A stretch of DNA of 64,000 bases from Arthrobacter sp. SLBN-112 (GTDB lineage Bacteria > Actinomycetota > Actinomycetes > Actinomycetales > Micrococcaceae), in NCBI RefSeq assembly GCF_030944625.1, contig NZ_JAUSXY010000001.1, positions 4,092,001 to 4,156,000 of the forward strand, written 5' to 3'. Shown piece by piece: positions 25,169 to 35,004 of this stretch. The notes beneath the pieces are model-generated. The model was given only the letters and a program-made list of their open reading frames with translations, had not been told where the DNA came from and did not search any database. The translations under genes and the position numbers were made by a program. Numbering within the stretch: the stretch's first letter is position 1; each line of letters opens with the position of its first letter.

Positions 25169-26385
25169 TCCAGCGCCCACACCTCGGCGCCGTCCGCGCC
25201 GCTGGTCTTCCTGCGCCGCCGCAGCACCACCACAAGGAACGCGGCGCTGGCGAGGAGCCCAAGACCCGCTCCCGCGGCGACCGCCGCAACCGGCACGTCG
25301 AACGACGCTTGGGCAACGGAGGCACCATCTGACGCGCCGCCGTCGGCCGCTGCCGCGGGCTCTTCCCCACCCGTGGCGGGCGCCACAACGGCTCCGGCCG
25401 GTCCGCCGTCGAGCACTGTCAGGGACCTGCTGTGCCTGTTGACCACCACCACGGAACCGTCACCCCGCTGGGCCATGCGGCCGGGATCATCGCCCGCGGC
25501 AACCGTGCGCGTGGCGGCCGCCGCCCCGGCCGGGATGACCGACACAGTATCGTCCAGGCTGTTGGTCACGTACACCGTCCCGTCCGCAGCGGCCAGCACC
25601 TCCTGGGGCGCCTGACCCACGGGAATCCGCCGCGCCACCGTGGTTCCGCCCGGCTCGATCACCGCCACATCGTTGGTCATGATGTTGGCCACGTAGACGG
25701 TCCCGTCCGGCGCGGCGGCAATCCCATGCGGGTGGGCCTTGGCACCCACGTCAATGGTGCGCGACGGCCACGGCGCACCGGCCGGAATCACGGTCACCGT
25801 GCCCGCGAGTTCGTTGGCGGCATAGGCCGTCCCGTCCTTGGCCACCGCCAGCCTCACCGGATCCGGGCCGGCCTGGATGGTCCGCTGGACCCAAGCATCG
25901 CCCGCCTTCACCACGGACACCGAATCCTGGTCCGGGTTCACCACGTACAGGGATCCTTCCGGCCCCACGGCCAGCCAGTGCGTGCCGTAAGTCACCTTCA
26001 TCACCAGGGACACCTCGCCCGCGCCCGTGGCCACGACGCCGATCTGGGACTGCGCGCCCTCGCTCTGCGCCACGTACAGCGTCCCGTCCGGGGTCACCGC
26101 CAGCGAGGTAGGACCGCGCCCGGTCTTGATGGTGCGGGACGGCGTGGTCTCCCCCGGCGCGTAGGCGTTGACGGCCCCGGCATAGGCGTCGTCGCTGACA
26201 TACAGGGTGCCGTCCGGCCCGGTGGTAATGCCCAACGGCTGGCCGACGGCGTCAAGCGCCTTGGAATCGGCGGCGGACGCAGGAGCGGCGACGACGGCTG
26301 AGGCCAAGACGAGCGCGGCGGCGAGCAGCGCCATCCCGGCAGAAGAGACCGCGCCTGCGGCACGGCGAAGCTGCTGATGAATCAC
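25165..26385 (-). CDS. Exported YVTN/NHL-type beta-propeller protein with C-terminal membrane anchor
   Basis: This 406-residue protein has an N-terminal signal peptide (hydrophobic about residues 12-38). It has about seven repeats of roughly 42 residues with the core PDGTLYVS/PDGTVYVAN..ND.V.VI, which form a beta-propeller. A low-complexity linker is followed by a C-terminal transmembrane helix (GLGLLASAAFLVVVL) with RRRRK as stop-transfer. No LPxTG sortase motif is present, so the propeller is exposed outside and held by the helix. Such proteins usually bind partners or ligands; none can be named here. Confidence 0.88.
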   Translation of the reverse strand: MIHQQLRRAAGAVSSAGMALLAAALVLASAVVAAPASAADSKALDAVGQPLGITTGPDGTLYVSDDAYAGAVNAYAPGETTPSRTIKTGRGPTSLAVTPDGTLYVAQSEGAQSQIGVVATGAGEVSLVMKVTYGTHWLAVGPEGSLYVVNPDQDSVSVVKAGDAWVQRTIQAGPDPVRLAVAKDGTAYAANELAGTVTVIPAGAPWPSRTIDVGAKAHPHGIAAAPDGTVYVANIMTNDVAVIEPGGTTVARRIPVGQAPQEVLAAADGTVYVTNSLDDTVSVIPAGAAAATRTVAAGDDPGRMAQRGDGSVVVVNRHSRSLTVLDGGPAGAVVAPATGGEEPAAAADGGASDGASVAQASFDVPVAAVAAGAGLGLLASAAFLVVVLRRRRKTSGADGAEVWALD

Positions 26386-26445
26386 GGTGTTCCCCCAAAA
26401 ATCCTGCCGACCCCCGCGGCAGTTCTCCGATCCTACCGTCAGCCG

Positions 26446-27213
26446 TCAGAGGACTTTGGAGAGGAACTCCTTGGTCCTCTGGTGCTGCGGGTTCGTCAGG
26501 ACTTGCCGTGGCGGCCCGGCCTCCACCACCACGCCCTCGTCCATGAAGACGAGGGTGTCCGCCACCTCGCGGGCAAAACCCATCTCGTGGGTCACCACCA
26601 GCATGGTCATGCCGCTCCCGGCCAGTTCCTTCATGACTTCCAGCACCTCCCCCACCAACTCCGGGTCCAAGGCGCTGGTGGGCTCGTCAAAGAGCATCAG
26701 TTTGGGGTCCATGGCCAGGGCACGGGCGATGGCCACCCGCTGCTGCTGGCCGCCGGACAGGTGCGCGGGGTAGGCGCCGCCCTTGTCCTCCAGCCCCACA
26801 CGCTCCAGCAACTCATTCGCCCGGGCAATGGCTTTGGCCTTGGAGAGGCCCTTGACGCGGATAGGGGCCAGCGTGATGTTCTCCAGGGCCGTCAAGTGGG
26901 GGAAAAGATTGAACCGCTGGAACACCATCCCGATCTCCCTGCGCTGGAAGGCCGCTTCGGAGAGCTTCAGTTCATACAGCTTTCCCCCCTTTTGCCGGTA
27001 CCCCACCAACTCACCATCGATCGACAGGCGGCCGCCGTCCACCCGTTCCAGGTGATTGATGCAGCGCAGGAACGTCGACTTGCCCGAGCCGCTCGGCCCC
27101 ACAATGCACAGCACCTGGCCGCGCCCCACCTCCAGGCTGATCCCACGCAGGACCTTGTTCGCGCCGAAGTTCTTGGATACCTTCTCGGCAAGTACCATCG
27201 GCACGCCCGTCAT
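26446..27213 (-). CDS. Amino-acid ABC transporter ATPase (second system)
   Basis: This 255-residue GlnQ-type ATPase has Walker [11 protein letters not shown], signature [19 protein letters not shown], Walker [15 protein letters not shown], and the switch His in [16 protein letters not shown]. Its start overlaps the permease stop (ATGA). It is a paralogue of the ATPase at 19737 and serves the second importer in the window. Confidence 0.96.
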   Translation of the reverse strand: MTGVPMVLAEKVSKNFGANKVLRGISLEVGRGQVLCIVGPSGSGKSTFLRCINHLERVDGGRLSIDGELVGYRQKGGKLYELKLSEAAFQRREIGMVFQRFNLFPHLTALENITLAPIRVKGLSKAKAIARANELLERVGLEDKGGAYPAHLSGGQQQRVAIARALAMDPKLMLFDEPTSALDPELVGEVLEVMKELAGSGMTMLVVTHEMGFAREVADTLVFMDEGVVVEAGPPRQVLTNPQHQRTKEFLSKVL

Positions 27214-28259
27214 CCTTTGCCTCCAAAGTCATTGCCAAGCGGGGCGCCGGGCGCCCCCGGAAGCGGGGTCCCGGGAATCGCCGCGGGTGCCGTGCCCGCC
27301 TGGGCCGTTCCCGACGTCGGCGACTGCCTGCCAGTATCCGCCCGCCCGGTGCCGCGGGAGAACCGCTTTTCAATGAAGTGCTGGCCCACCATCAGGACCG
27401 ACGTGAAGAGCAGGTACCACAGGGACGCGACGATCAGCAGCGGAACGGGGGTGAAGGTCACCGCAGAAATACCACGGGATACGCCGTACAGGTCAATGCT
27501 CAAGGGGATGGCGGCCACCAGCGACGTGGTCTTCAGCATCGAGATCACCTCGTTGCCGGTTGGCGGAATGATGATCTTCATGGCCTGCGGCACCACCACG
27601 AACCGCATCGTTTGTCCCCAGGACAGGGCCAGCGCCGTGGCCGCTTCCTCCTGGCCCCGGTCCACGGACAGCAGCCCCGCGCGCACGATCTCGGACATGT
27701 AGGCGGCCTCGTTCAGGCCCAGCCCGATCACGGCGGTGATGTAGAGGTTGGTGAAGATCGCGTTGGGGATGGTGACCCACGGATCCATGAACGGGATACC
27801 CACCGTGAACACCGGATAGATCAGGGACACCAGGCCCCAGAAGACCAACTGCACATATACCGGGGTGCCTCGGAAAATCCAGATGTACAGCCACGCAATG
27901 TTCTTCAGTACCGGGTTGGGCGAAAGGCGCATGATGGCCAGCAGCAGCCCGATCACGATGGCGCCAATCATCGCGTAGACGGTCAGCGACAACGTCACCC
28001 ACGCTGCCTGGCTGATCCGCCGGTCGAAGATGTATTTGCCCACGTCCGCCCAGCCGTAGTCCGGGCGCTGGGCTGCGTCCAGCAGAAACACCGCCAGACC
28101 GAGCACCAGGAGCACGGCGATCAGGATCCGCCAGGGGTGGCGCAGCGGAATGGCGACGATGGCCTCCGCCGTCGAATCATCAGCCGTGGAGGCACTTACG
28201 GCCCTGGAACCTCTGCCGGGGTCAGCCGCGGTCATTCCGTCGGTTTCCGGCCTGCTCAT
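27210..28259 (-). CDS. Amino-acid ABC transporter permease (second system)
   Basis: This 349-residue membrane protein has a long polar N-terminus, one helix near residues 46-65, and a HisM-type domain with the EAA loop [30 protein letters not shown]. The C-terminus is an extended Gly/Pro/Ala-rich tail of about 50 residues, unusual for the family. It is the only permease in the operon, so it is probably a homodimer. It starts 6 nt after the binding-protein stop and overlaps the ATPase start. Confidence 0.94.
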   Translation of the reverse strand: MSRPETDGMTAADPGRGSRAVSASTADDSTAEAIVAIPLRHPWRILIAVLLVLGLAVFLLDAAQRPDYGWADVGKYIFDRRISQAAWVTLSLTVYAMIGAIVIGLLLAIMRLSPNPVLKNIAWLYIWIFRGTPVYVQLVFWGLVSLIYPVFTVGIPFMDPWVTIPNAIFTNLYITAVIGLGLNEAAYMSEIVRAGLLSVDRGQEEAATALALSWGQTMRFVVVPQAMKIIIPPTGNEVISMLKTTSLVAAIPLSIDLYGVSRGISAVTFTPVPLLIVASLWYLLFTSVLMVGQHFIEKRFSRGTGRADTGRQSPTSGTAQAGTAPAAIPGTPLPGAPGAPLGNDFGGKG

Positions 28260-28265
28260 GTCCTG

Positions 28266-29174
28266 TTACCCCTTGGCTGCCACGTTGAGATCCGCCTTCT
28301 TGATTCCGCCGGCTTCCACTCCCCACTTGGACAGGATTTTGGTGTAGCTGCCGTCGTCAATCAGTGACTGGAGCGCTTTCTGCAGGACGGGAGTGAAGTC
28401 GCTGCCCTTGGCCACGGGGATCCCGTACGGGGCCACCTCGAATGCGTCGCCGGCGGTCTGCAGCTTGTCCTTGGTCTTGGAAATCGCGTACAGGGTCACT
28501 GGCGAGTCGGCGCTCATGGCATCCACCTGCCCCACCACCAGGGCGTTGGTGGCCTGGTCCTGGGCATCAAACTTGAAGATCTGGATGGCCGGCTTGCCGG
28601 CGTCGGTGCAGGTCTTCGACTTCTTAGGCACTTCATCGGTGTCCTCGTAGGTGGTTGCCTGGACGGCCACCTTGAGGCCGCAGGCGTTGTTGGGGTCCAC
28701 GGTCTTGCCTTTAGGCGCCGCCCACTGGATACCGGCTGAGTAGTAATTGACGAAGTCCACCTGCTTCTCGCGTTCAATGGTGTCGCTGAAGGAGGACATT
28801 CCCATGTCATCCTTGCCGCCGCGCACGGCCGGCAGGATGTTGTCGAACGTGCCGATATCGAAGTTGACCTTGAGGCCCATCACCTTGCCCAGCGCGTTGG
28901 TGAGGTCCACGGACCAGCCTGCGGGCGCCCCGTTGTCGTCCTTGAACTCGTTGGGCGGGTAGTTGTTGGCCATGCCGACGTTGAGCACCCCGGCATTCTT
29001 GATCTTCGAGGGCACGGCCGCGGCAATGGCATCATCCTTCTTGACATCGACGGCGGCGGCGGAAGCGCTGGCCGCTGCCGAGCCGGTGGCGGCCGGCTGG
29101 CTGTTGTCAACGCATCCGGAGAGCGCGAGCGCCGTACCGATGGTAAGGACGGGGAGAATATATCGGGTGCGCAT
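28266..29174 (-). CDS. Amino-acid-type ABC transporter substrate-binding lipoprotein (second system)
   Basis: This 302-residue solute-binding protein starts at the ATG at 29174 (MRTR) behind AAGGAAA. The lipobox is LSGC (about residues 17-20). The mature part has the polar amino acid-binding pattern LNVGMANNYPPNEFKDDNGAPAGWSVDLTNALGKVM and DTIEREKQVDFVNYY. Two cysteines in the C-terminal lobe (NNACGL and KTCTDAG) could form a disulfide. It lies 17 nt after the 2-hydroxyacid oxidase gene, so uptake and oxidation genes appear co-transcribed. The ligand is unknown. Confidence 0.92.
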   Translation of the reverse strand: MRTRYILPVLTIGTALALSGCVDNSQPAATGSAAASASAAAVDVKKDDAIAAAVPSKIKNAGVLNVGMANNYPPNEFKDDNGAPAGWSVDLTNALGKVMGLKVNFDIGTFDNILPAVRGGKDDMGMSSFSDTIEREKQVDFVNYYSAGIQWAAPKGKTVDPNNACGLKVAVQATTYEDTDEVPKKSKTCTDAGKPAIQIFKFDAQDQATNALVVGQVDAMSADSPVTLYAISKTKDKLQTAGDAFEVAPYGIPVAKGSDFTPVLQKALQSLIDDGSYTKILSKWGVEAGGIKKADLNVAAKG

Positions 29175-29190
29175 GGGTTTCCTTAGCTGT

Positions 29191-30471
29191 TCACTGATCT
29201 TCGAGATTCGTGCCTGATGCTGTTGCTGCAAGGATTTCGCTGGAACGGCGAATGTCACGGAGTATCTCGCCGCCCCGAGCCTGCAGCTCAGGAATGCTGG
29301 AAACGCCCACCAACGTCATCGTACGCCTGAGCTCATCCGCCATTATCTGGATGATGCGGTCCACTCCAGGCGATCCGGCAGCCGCCAACCCATACAGATA
29401 AGCCCTGCCAATCGAACAGGCGTCGGCTCCCAGCGCCAGCGCCTTCAAGATGTCACTGCCGCGCCGGATTCCCGAGTCCACGTAGATCTCCAGGGAATCA
29501 CCCACCTTTTGACGCGATTCCTGCAACACATCCATGGGACTGAGCATGTGGTCGAGCTGGCGGCCGCCGTGGTTGCTCAACTGGACGGCATCCAGGCCGA
29601 TCCTGGCTGCCTTTGCAACGTCGCCGGGATTGACACACCCTTTGAGCACGATTTTGCCGTGCCAGGCCTGGCGGAGCGCTTCCAGTTCCTTCCACCCGCT
29701 GGTGGCATCCGAATGGCCCAGGAGCTGTTGCCACATGGCGGGAGTGACCACGGAGGGGGCGGCGGCACGGCGGGAATCCAGGTTGGGGAAGCTGATGCCG
29801 TCCGCCCTCAGGAAGCTGATCCACCAAGCCGGCCGGCGCGCGATATCCGCGATGGTTGAAAGCGTGAGCGCCGGAGGGGCGGTGAAGCCGTTTTGCAGGT
29901 CCCGTTCCCGGGCACCGAGCGCACGGGTGTCGACGCCGACAATCAACGTAGTGAATCCGGCGGCATCGCAGCGGGAGAGTTTGTCCTTCAACGCCTGGGC
30001 GTCCCGGGTCAGCCCAATGTTGAACCAGCGGTCCAGCCCGGGGCTGTCCGCCGCGATGGTCTCCATGGGCACGGTGCTGAGCCCGGCAAGTCCATAGGGA
30101 ATGCCCGCACGGTCCGCCGCAGCTGCGACGGCCGACTCTCCCTCCGGGTGGAACAGGCGGGTTGCACCAGTAGGGGTCAGCGTCAGGGGCAGCGCACTGG
30201 CCTTCCCGAGCAGGGTGGTGCTGGTATCCGGCCCGGATACCGGTCCCCAGCTGGGCATGAGCGCCCACGAGTCGAAGACGGCACGGTTGCGGCGAAGGGT
30301 CACCTCGTCCTCGGAGCCGCCGTCGAGATAGTCGAAGATCCCGCCGGGCAGGACCCGCCGGGCCGCCTTGCGGTACTCCTCCACACTGAATGCGTTGGCC
30401 AGCACCCGGCGCTGCCTGGAGAATACAGGTGCCTTGACCTGTATGAGTTGCCTGGCTTCGCTGACTTTCAA
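29191..30471 (-). CDS. FMN-dependent alpha-hydroxy-acid oxidase/dehydrogenase
   Basis: This 426-residue TIM-barrel flavoenzyme belongs to the LldD/glycolate oxidase/mandelate dehydrogenase family. The N-terminus has RVLPGGIFDYLDGGSEDEVTLRRN. The catalytic base is the His in QLSNHGGRQLD, and the phosphate-binding segment is YVDSGIRRGSDILKALALGAD. It oxidises a 2-hydroxyacid to the 2-oxoacid. The start is TTG at 30471, preceded by AAGGA; a longer reading has no ribosome site. It heads an operon with an amino-acid-type ABC importer, so the substrate may be a hydroxy-acid analogue of an amino acid delivered by that importer. Confidence 0.9.
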   Translation of the reverse strand: MKVSEARQLIQVKAPVFSRQRRVLANAFSVEEYRKAARRVLPGGIFDYLDGGSEDEVTLRRNRAVFDSWALMPSWGPVSGPDTSTTLLGKASALPLTLTPTGATRLFHPEGESAVAAAADRAGIPYGLAGLSTVPMETIAADSPGLDRWFNIGLTRDAQALKDKLSRCDAAGFTTLIVGVDTRALGARERDLQNGFTAPPALTLSTIADIARRPAWWISFLRADGISFPNLDSRRAAAPSVVTPAMWQQLLGHSDATSGWKELEALRQAWHGKIVLKGCVNPGDVAKAARIGLDAVQLSNHGGRQLDHMLSPMDVLQESRQKVGDSLEIYVDSGIRRGSDILKALALGADACSIGRAYLYGLAAAGSPGVDRIIQIMADELRRTMTLVGVSSIPELQARGGEILRDIRRSSEILAATASGTNLEDQ

Positions 30472-30717
30472 AGGGGTCCTTCCAGCTGCATACCTCACCC
30501 CCAACGCGGGACTCCGGCAGCTGCTCCACTCTGATTACAACGCACAATTCCGGCGTGCGGCAGAGACCTTCGACCTATCCCGCAGTTGCACCCAGCCGGG
30601 GTAGGCCGGGCGCCGGATCCTCGACCGCCATAGACTGGAAGCCAACCCTGCCGCCGGCACACTGGATGGGACCCGGCGTGGCGGCGCCTACCGCTGCTGC
30701 ACGACAGGACCGCACCC

Positions 30718-31947
30718 ATGACCCTGGTTCTCCGCAACGTCCGCCCCTGGGGCGGGGACCCCGTCGACGTGACGCTCGACGGCGCGGTGATCACCGCCGT
30801 CGGGCCCGTTGCCGTGCATGGGACTGCTCCTGCGGACGCGGGCACTGTGCCGGCTGCCGCCGCGGTGGACGGGCGCGGCCGGATCCTGCTGCCGTCCTTT
30901 TCCGACGTCCACGTCCACCTCGATTCCACCCGGTTGGGGCTGCCGTTCCGGCCTCACACCGGAACCCCCGGGGTGTGGAACATGATGCTCAACGACCGGA
31001 ACAACTGGCGCAACGCCGAAGCGTCCATCACCGAGCGCGCCACGCACACCCTGGGCTCGATGATCGAGCGCGGCACCACGCGGGTGCGCAGCTACGCCCA
31101 GGTGGACGCCGACGCCGGGCTGGAACGTTTTGAGGCCGTCCTCGCCGCCCGGGAAACACACCAGGACAGGGCGGACGTCGCCGTCATAGCGTTTCCCCAG
31201 GCCGGGCTGCTCCGGGAGACGGGCAGCGCCGAAGTGCTCGAGGAGGCGCTGAAGCTCGGCGCCGATGTGGTGGGCGGGATCGATCCCTGCGCCCTGGACC
31301 GCGACCCCGTCCGGCACCTGGACATCGTCTTCGGGCTGGCCGAAAAGTACGGCCTGCCCGTGGACATCCACCTGCACGAGCCGGGCCAGCTGGGCCTGTT
31401 CAGCACCCAGCTGATCCTGGAACGCACCAAGGCGCTGGGCATGCAGGGGCTGGTGACCATCTCGCACGCCTTCTGCCTCGGGGAACTGCCCGACGCCCAA
31501 CTCGACGAACTCCTGGCGGACATGGGCGAACTGGACGTCTCCGTGGCAACGGTTGCGCCCGCTTCCCCGCTGCCACTGCAACGGCTCACCGCCGCCGGCA
31601 TCCGGGTGGGCCTGGGCGAGGACGGCCAGCGCGACTACTGGTCCCCGTACGGCAATGCGGACATGCTGGACCGGACCTGGCAGCTGGCGTTCACCAACAA
31701 GTTCCGGGCGGATGAGCTGATCGAGCACTGCGCGGCCGTGGCCACCATCGGCGGGGCCAGCGTCATCGACCCCGCTGCGCAGCGGCTCACCTCCGTCGCG
31801 GACCGGCCCGGGCTCGCAGTGGGCGATCCCGCGGAACTGGTGCTCTTGGAGGGTGACACCGTGACGGCTGCTGTGATGGACAAGCTCCCCGGCCGCACGG
31901 TGATCCACCGCGGCACGGTGGTGGCGGACGGGCTGCAGTTGGTCTGA
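30718..31947 (+). CDS. Cytosine-deaminase-like metal-dependent amidohydrolase
   Basis: This 409-residue amidohydrolase has the TIM-barrel metal motif HVHLDS, then DIHLHEPGQLG, TISHAFCLG, and the catalytic aspartate region GEDGQRDYWSPYGNADML, which closely follows cytosine/isoguanine deaminase (D..RD.WSPYGN.D). It probably deaminates or hydrolyses a ring amide. It is divergent from the hydroxyacid oxidase operon across about 245 bp, so a shared pathway is possible but not shown. It ends one base before a convergent small gene. Confidence 0.88.
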   Translation: MTLVLRNVRPWGGDPVDVTLDGAVITAVGPVAVHGTAPADAGTVPAAAAVDGRGRILLPSFSDVHVHLDSTRLGLPFRPHTGTPGVWNMMLNDRNNWRNAEASITERATHTLGSMIERGTTRVRSYAQVDADAGLERFEAVLAARETHQDRADVAVIAFPQAGLLRETGSAEVLEEALKLGADVVGGIDPCALDRDPVRHLDIVFGLAEKYGLPVDIHLHEPGQLGLFSTQLILERTKALGMQGLVTISHAFCLGELPDAQLDELLADMGELDVSVATVAPASPLPLQRLTAAGIRVGLGEDGQRDYWSPYGNADMLDRTWQLAFTNKFRADELIEHCAAVATIGGASVIDPAAQRLTSVADRPGLAVGDPAELVLLEGDTVTAAVMDKLPGRTVIHRGTVVADGLQLV

Positions 31948-31948
31948 G

Positions 31949-32215
31949 CTACTCCCCCATGCCCGGGTGCACGGGGACGTAGTCCACGGTGTTGCCGGAG
32001 TTGCTCCGGCCGGCCGGGGCACGGTTGAATCCCCGTGCATCGAGACCGTTCTTCGCCCGGAATTCCGCGAGCGCAGCATCGTAGGCGTTGTTGAGGGTCC
32101 GGCCGGAGAACTCACCGGTGCTGCCATCGGTGAAAGCGATCCGGATGCGGACGCTGGCCGGGTAGTGCCGGTTCATCCGGATGAAGCCGTCGGCGTCCTG
32201 GTGGAGAGTAATCAA
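31949..32215 (-). CDS. Small hypothetical protein
   Basis: This 88-residue protein starts at TTG 32215 and has a weak ribosome site. The middle part (VRIRIAFTDGSTGEFSGRTLNNAYDAALAEFRAKNG) looks like two strands and a helix. It has no signal peptide or membrane segment. I do not recognise the family. Confidence 0.6.
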   Translation of the reverse strand: MITLHQDADGFIRMNRHYPASVRIRIAFTDGSTGEFSGRTLNNAYDAALAEFRAKNGLDARGFNRAPAGRSNSGNTVDYVPVHPGMGE

Positions 32216-32387
32216 GGGAAGCTGCTTTCGTTCGTGGGAGCAGACTCAAGTCTGCCACTCCTCTCCAACGCCGAGCACCGGACGGCGGCACCGGCTCCGC
32301 GGCCGGCAGAGGTCCGGCGCATACCGGAATGGCGCCGTTGCCGGCGGCAGTTCCCTTCCCCGTGCCCGGACCACGAAAGGCACCCGC

Positions 32388-32543
32388 ATGCCCGCCCGCA
32401 CCTCCCCCGCCAATCCGGCCAAGCCCTCGGCGTCGCACTGTTCGGCCGGACCACCACCCACAGGCACGGGCCTGATGCGGCGACGACGGCACCCACCGCG
32501 GATGCCGCCGTCGCAAGCCCCTGACCCGACCAACCCGGCCTGA
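32388..32543 (+). CDS. Possible short basic protein
   Basis: This candidate of 51 residues is Pro/Ala/Ser-rich with a basic middle (RRRRHPPR). Its ribosome-site region, CCACGAAAGGCAC at 32371-32383, is identical to the one before the gene at 38793, which is the main support. No domain is visible. The rest of 32216-32633 holds nothing I recognise. Confidence 0.35.
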   Translation: MPARTSPANPAKPSASHCSAGPPPTGTGLMRRRRHPPRMPPSQAPDPTNPA

Positions 32544-32633
32544 CTTACCGGGTGGCGGGACTCCTGGACCCCCGGCTCCCGGAGACGACCACTGCCGACG
32601 GCGGGCCTTCCGGGCTGCCGACAGGCCGGCCGG

Positions 32634-32954
32634 CTACTGCCCCGGGGCGCGGTAGGACGGTGTCTTCTTGGCCGCTTCGTCCAGGTCCTCCACGCTGAGG
32701 AGCGGCTTGAGGCGGACGTTGACGTTCCCGGTGGAGTTGATCAGCAGCGACAATGCTGCGGCACTGGCGTCGTCCGGCGCGTCAAAAACACCAAGGACGT
32801 CGTAGTAGCCAAAGGCGTAGTAGAAGCTCTCCAGCGTTCCGCCGACGGATTTCAGGGCGTCGGCGAGGGCGTCCCGCCGCTTGGTGCCGCCCTCTTGCAT
32901 GAGCCCCTTGATGCCCTGGCCCACATACGTCGCTTCGAACAGATACTTCGGCAT
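32634..32954 (-). CDS. GYD domain-containing protein
   Basis: This 106-residue protein belongs to the GYD family (PF08734): MPKYLFEATYVGQGIKGLMQEGGTKRR at the start, then YYAFGYYDVLGVFDAPDD with the eponymous G-Y-D segment. It has a ferredoxin-like alpha/beta dimer fold. The function is not established. The start is the ATG at 32954 behind GGGAAAG. It is monocistronic here. Confidence 0.92.
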   Translation of the reverse strand: MPKYLFEATYVGQGIKGLMQEGGTKRRDALADALKSVGGTLESFYYAFGYYDVLGVFDAPDDASAAALSLLINSTGNVNVRLKPLLSVEDLDEAAKKTPSYRAPGQ

Positions 32955-33187
32955 GGTCTTTCCCTTCCCTATATCCCGTCCTGTTGGTCGCTGCGGGAGC
33001 CAATGCCCGGGGCGTATCCGATGCAGGACGAAGTCCATGGGAGACCTGGATGTTGATGGGACCCGCGTCCGTTGCCGCTGGAAAGCCACCGGACGCCGAA
33101 GGCCCCGTCAAGGCAGACGGTATTCCTGCCCGTTGGGGCAGTCAATATGCCGGGATACCCAATCTGAAGGGGTTTTCGGGTAGGCGG

Positions 33188-33784
33188 CTACCGGAGGCTC
33201 AGCGCCACCACGAGGCCGATGACGACGGCGGCCACGACCCCCAGCGAGATGTAGAGACCCGCCTTCATCGAACTCTTCTGCACCGCAGCGCCGGCCCCGG
33301 GCAGCGCTTCCTGCCACGCCTTGATGGCGTCCAGTCCCTGGTAGTAAGCGAACATCATTGCGGCACCGCCGGCAGCGCCCGCCACCGCGCCCAGCCCTCC
33401 TGCGCCGCTCATGGCAGCTCCGGCCGAACCGACGCGGCTCAGGCCGGTAGGGTCCGTGCGGCCGCCCGGGTCGGCAGCCATTTCCGCCATCAGCCAGGGT
33501 GACGGGCTGGGCGACAGGGACGCGCCGACGCCCAGGATGTCGTACTTCCGGCCGTTCGCCGTCGTGACCACCATCGCCCCCATGCTCGTGAACCGGACCG
33601 CGGCCTGTGGTGCCGGCAGGGAGAATACCTTCACCCCGGCAGCGTCATGCATGCTGAACATGCCGGCGCCGTCCATGGCCACGATGACAGGTACTGTCTT
33701 GGCTCCGTTAATCATGCTCTTGCGCCAGTAGAGCAGGGACTTCATCGGGGTCGCGGAACCTGCGGGTGTTATCTCCATGGCCAC
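33188..33784 (-). CDS. Hypothetical protein with C-terminal membrane helix
   Basis: This protein of about 198 residues has a beta-rich N-terminal part (YWRKSMINGAKTVPVIVAMDG to ANGRKYDILGVG), a Gly/Ala-rich middle, and a C-terminal transmembrane helix (ISLGVVAAVVIGLVVAL) ending in R. It looks tail-anchored with the domain in the cytoplasm. ATGs at 33784 and 33778 are both possible starts. The family is not recognised. Confidence 0.7.
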   Translation of the reverse strand: MAMEITPAGSATPMKSLLYWRKSMINGAKTVPVIVAMDGAGMFSMHDAAGVKVFSLPAPQAAVRFTSMGAMVVTTANGRKYDILGVGASLSPSPSPWLMAEMAADPGGRTDPTGLSRVGSAGAAMSGAGGLGAVAGAAGGAAMMFAYYQGLDAIKAWQEALPGAGAAVQKSSMKAGLYISLGVVAAVVIGLVVALSLR

Positions 33785-33912
33785 AGCTTAGGCGGCGTGC
33801 CTCACCGCCCGCCCGCGGGCGGCATGGGCACATCTCCCCTGGCCCGGCCCGTCCGGCCCCTGCGGGTCGGCACCCGGGCCGGGTGCCGTCGTCGTAAGTT
33901 CCTCCCTGAACG

Positions 33913-34782
33913 CTACTTAAGCTTTGGCAGCAGCACAGGCGTGTTCTTCTTGTACTCCTCGTAGTCCGGCTGGCCGCCCCACTTCTTGTCCGCCTTCTTC
34001 TCCAAGGGCGGGACGCCGCTGCCCTTGGTGAGCAGCAGTGCCACGAACACCGGGGAAATCAGCGCGGCCCACTGCCAGCCCTGCAGCACGGGCAGCGCGA
34101 TGATGGCCACGCCCACCCACAGGCTGATTTCGCCGAAGTAGTTCGGGTGGCGGGACTTGGACCACAAGCCGGTGTTGATGAAGCGGCCCTTGTTGGCGGG
34201 ATCTGCCTTGAAGCGGTTCTTCTCGATATCCGCCATGGTCTCCACGGTGATGCCCGCGGCCCAGACCAGCAGGCCCACCCAGAAGAACCCGTCCAGGCCC
34301 ACCTTCTTGTCCGAGGTGATGGCCACCCACGCCAGCGCCGCGGTGAGGACCACCCACAAGCCCTGGATGGTCCAGGTGTTCAGGAAACGGAAGAAGTCCG
34401 GCTTGAGCTCGTCGAACCGGTCGTCCTTGCCGTGCTTGCTGATCCGCAGGAACAGGAAACTGCCAAGTCTGGCAGCCCACAGCACCACCATGGCCGCCAG
34501 CAGCATGCCGCGCGCATCCACGCCCGGGGAGGCCAGCACCAGGAACACGGTAATGAAGATGTAGGTCAGGGCTCCGGTGAGGTCATAGAACTTCTCGGTC
34601 TGCGCCTTGAAGCTGGGAATGAACACCAGCCACTGGATCACGAACGCCGCGGCAACCCCCAGCGCAAACACCGGGAAGCCCCCAATCCGGGAACCGCCCT
34701 GGCTGCCGGCGAGGGCAATAAGCACCGCCACCACCACGGCGATGACGGTACTGATAAGCGCCTTGCGGCTCTGGTCCTTCAT
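33913..34782 (-). CDS. DUF1295 integral membrane protein (steroid 5-alpha-reductase-like)
   Basis: This 289-residue protein has about seven membrane helices. The C-terminal motif GLWSKSRHPNYFGEISLWVG and PDYEEYKKNTPVLLP are hallmarks of DUF1295/isoprenylcysteine methyltransferase-related reductases, which probably use NADPH on a lipid or steroid-like substrate. The true start is the ATG at 34782 behind GAAAGGA; a much longer reading to the left of it overlaps the divergent DUF2177 gene. The substrate is unknown. Confidence 0.92.
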   Translation of the reverse strand: MKDQSRKALISTVIAVVVAVLIALAGSQGGSRIGGFPVFALGVAAAFVIQWLVFIPSFKAQTEKFYDLTGALTYIFITVFLVLASPGVDARGMLLAAMVVLWAARLGSFLFLRISKHGKDDRFDELKPDFFRFLNTWTIQGLWVVLTAALAWVAITSDKKVGLDGFFWVGLLVWAAGITVETMADIEKNRFKADPANKGRFINTGLWSKSRHPNYFGEISLWVGVAIIALPVLQGWQWAALISPVFVALLLTKGSGVPPLEKKADKKWGGQPDYEEYKKNTPVLLPKLK

Positions 34783-35004
34783 GCGTTCCGGTCCTTTCAC
34801 GGGCCGCCCAACCCAGCGGCAGGATCCCAATGGGCACTTTCGGGCACACCTACATTCAACAACGCGGTAGCGCCGTCCACTTAGTCTTCGGAGCGGGAAC
34901 CACGTTGTATGGGCCCCGGTCTGAAATTCGACGGTTGGGCCCGTCCGTGCACTCTCCCAGGAACGAACCGCTGGTGCAGCCGTCCCCGATCCCAGGAGTC
35001 CAGC

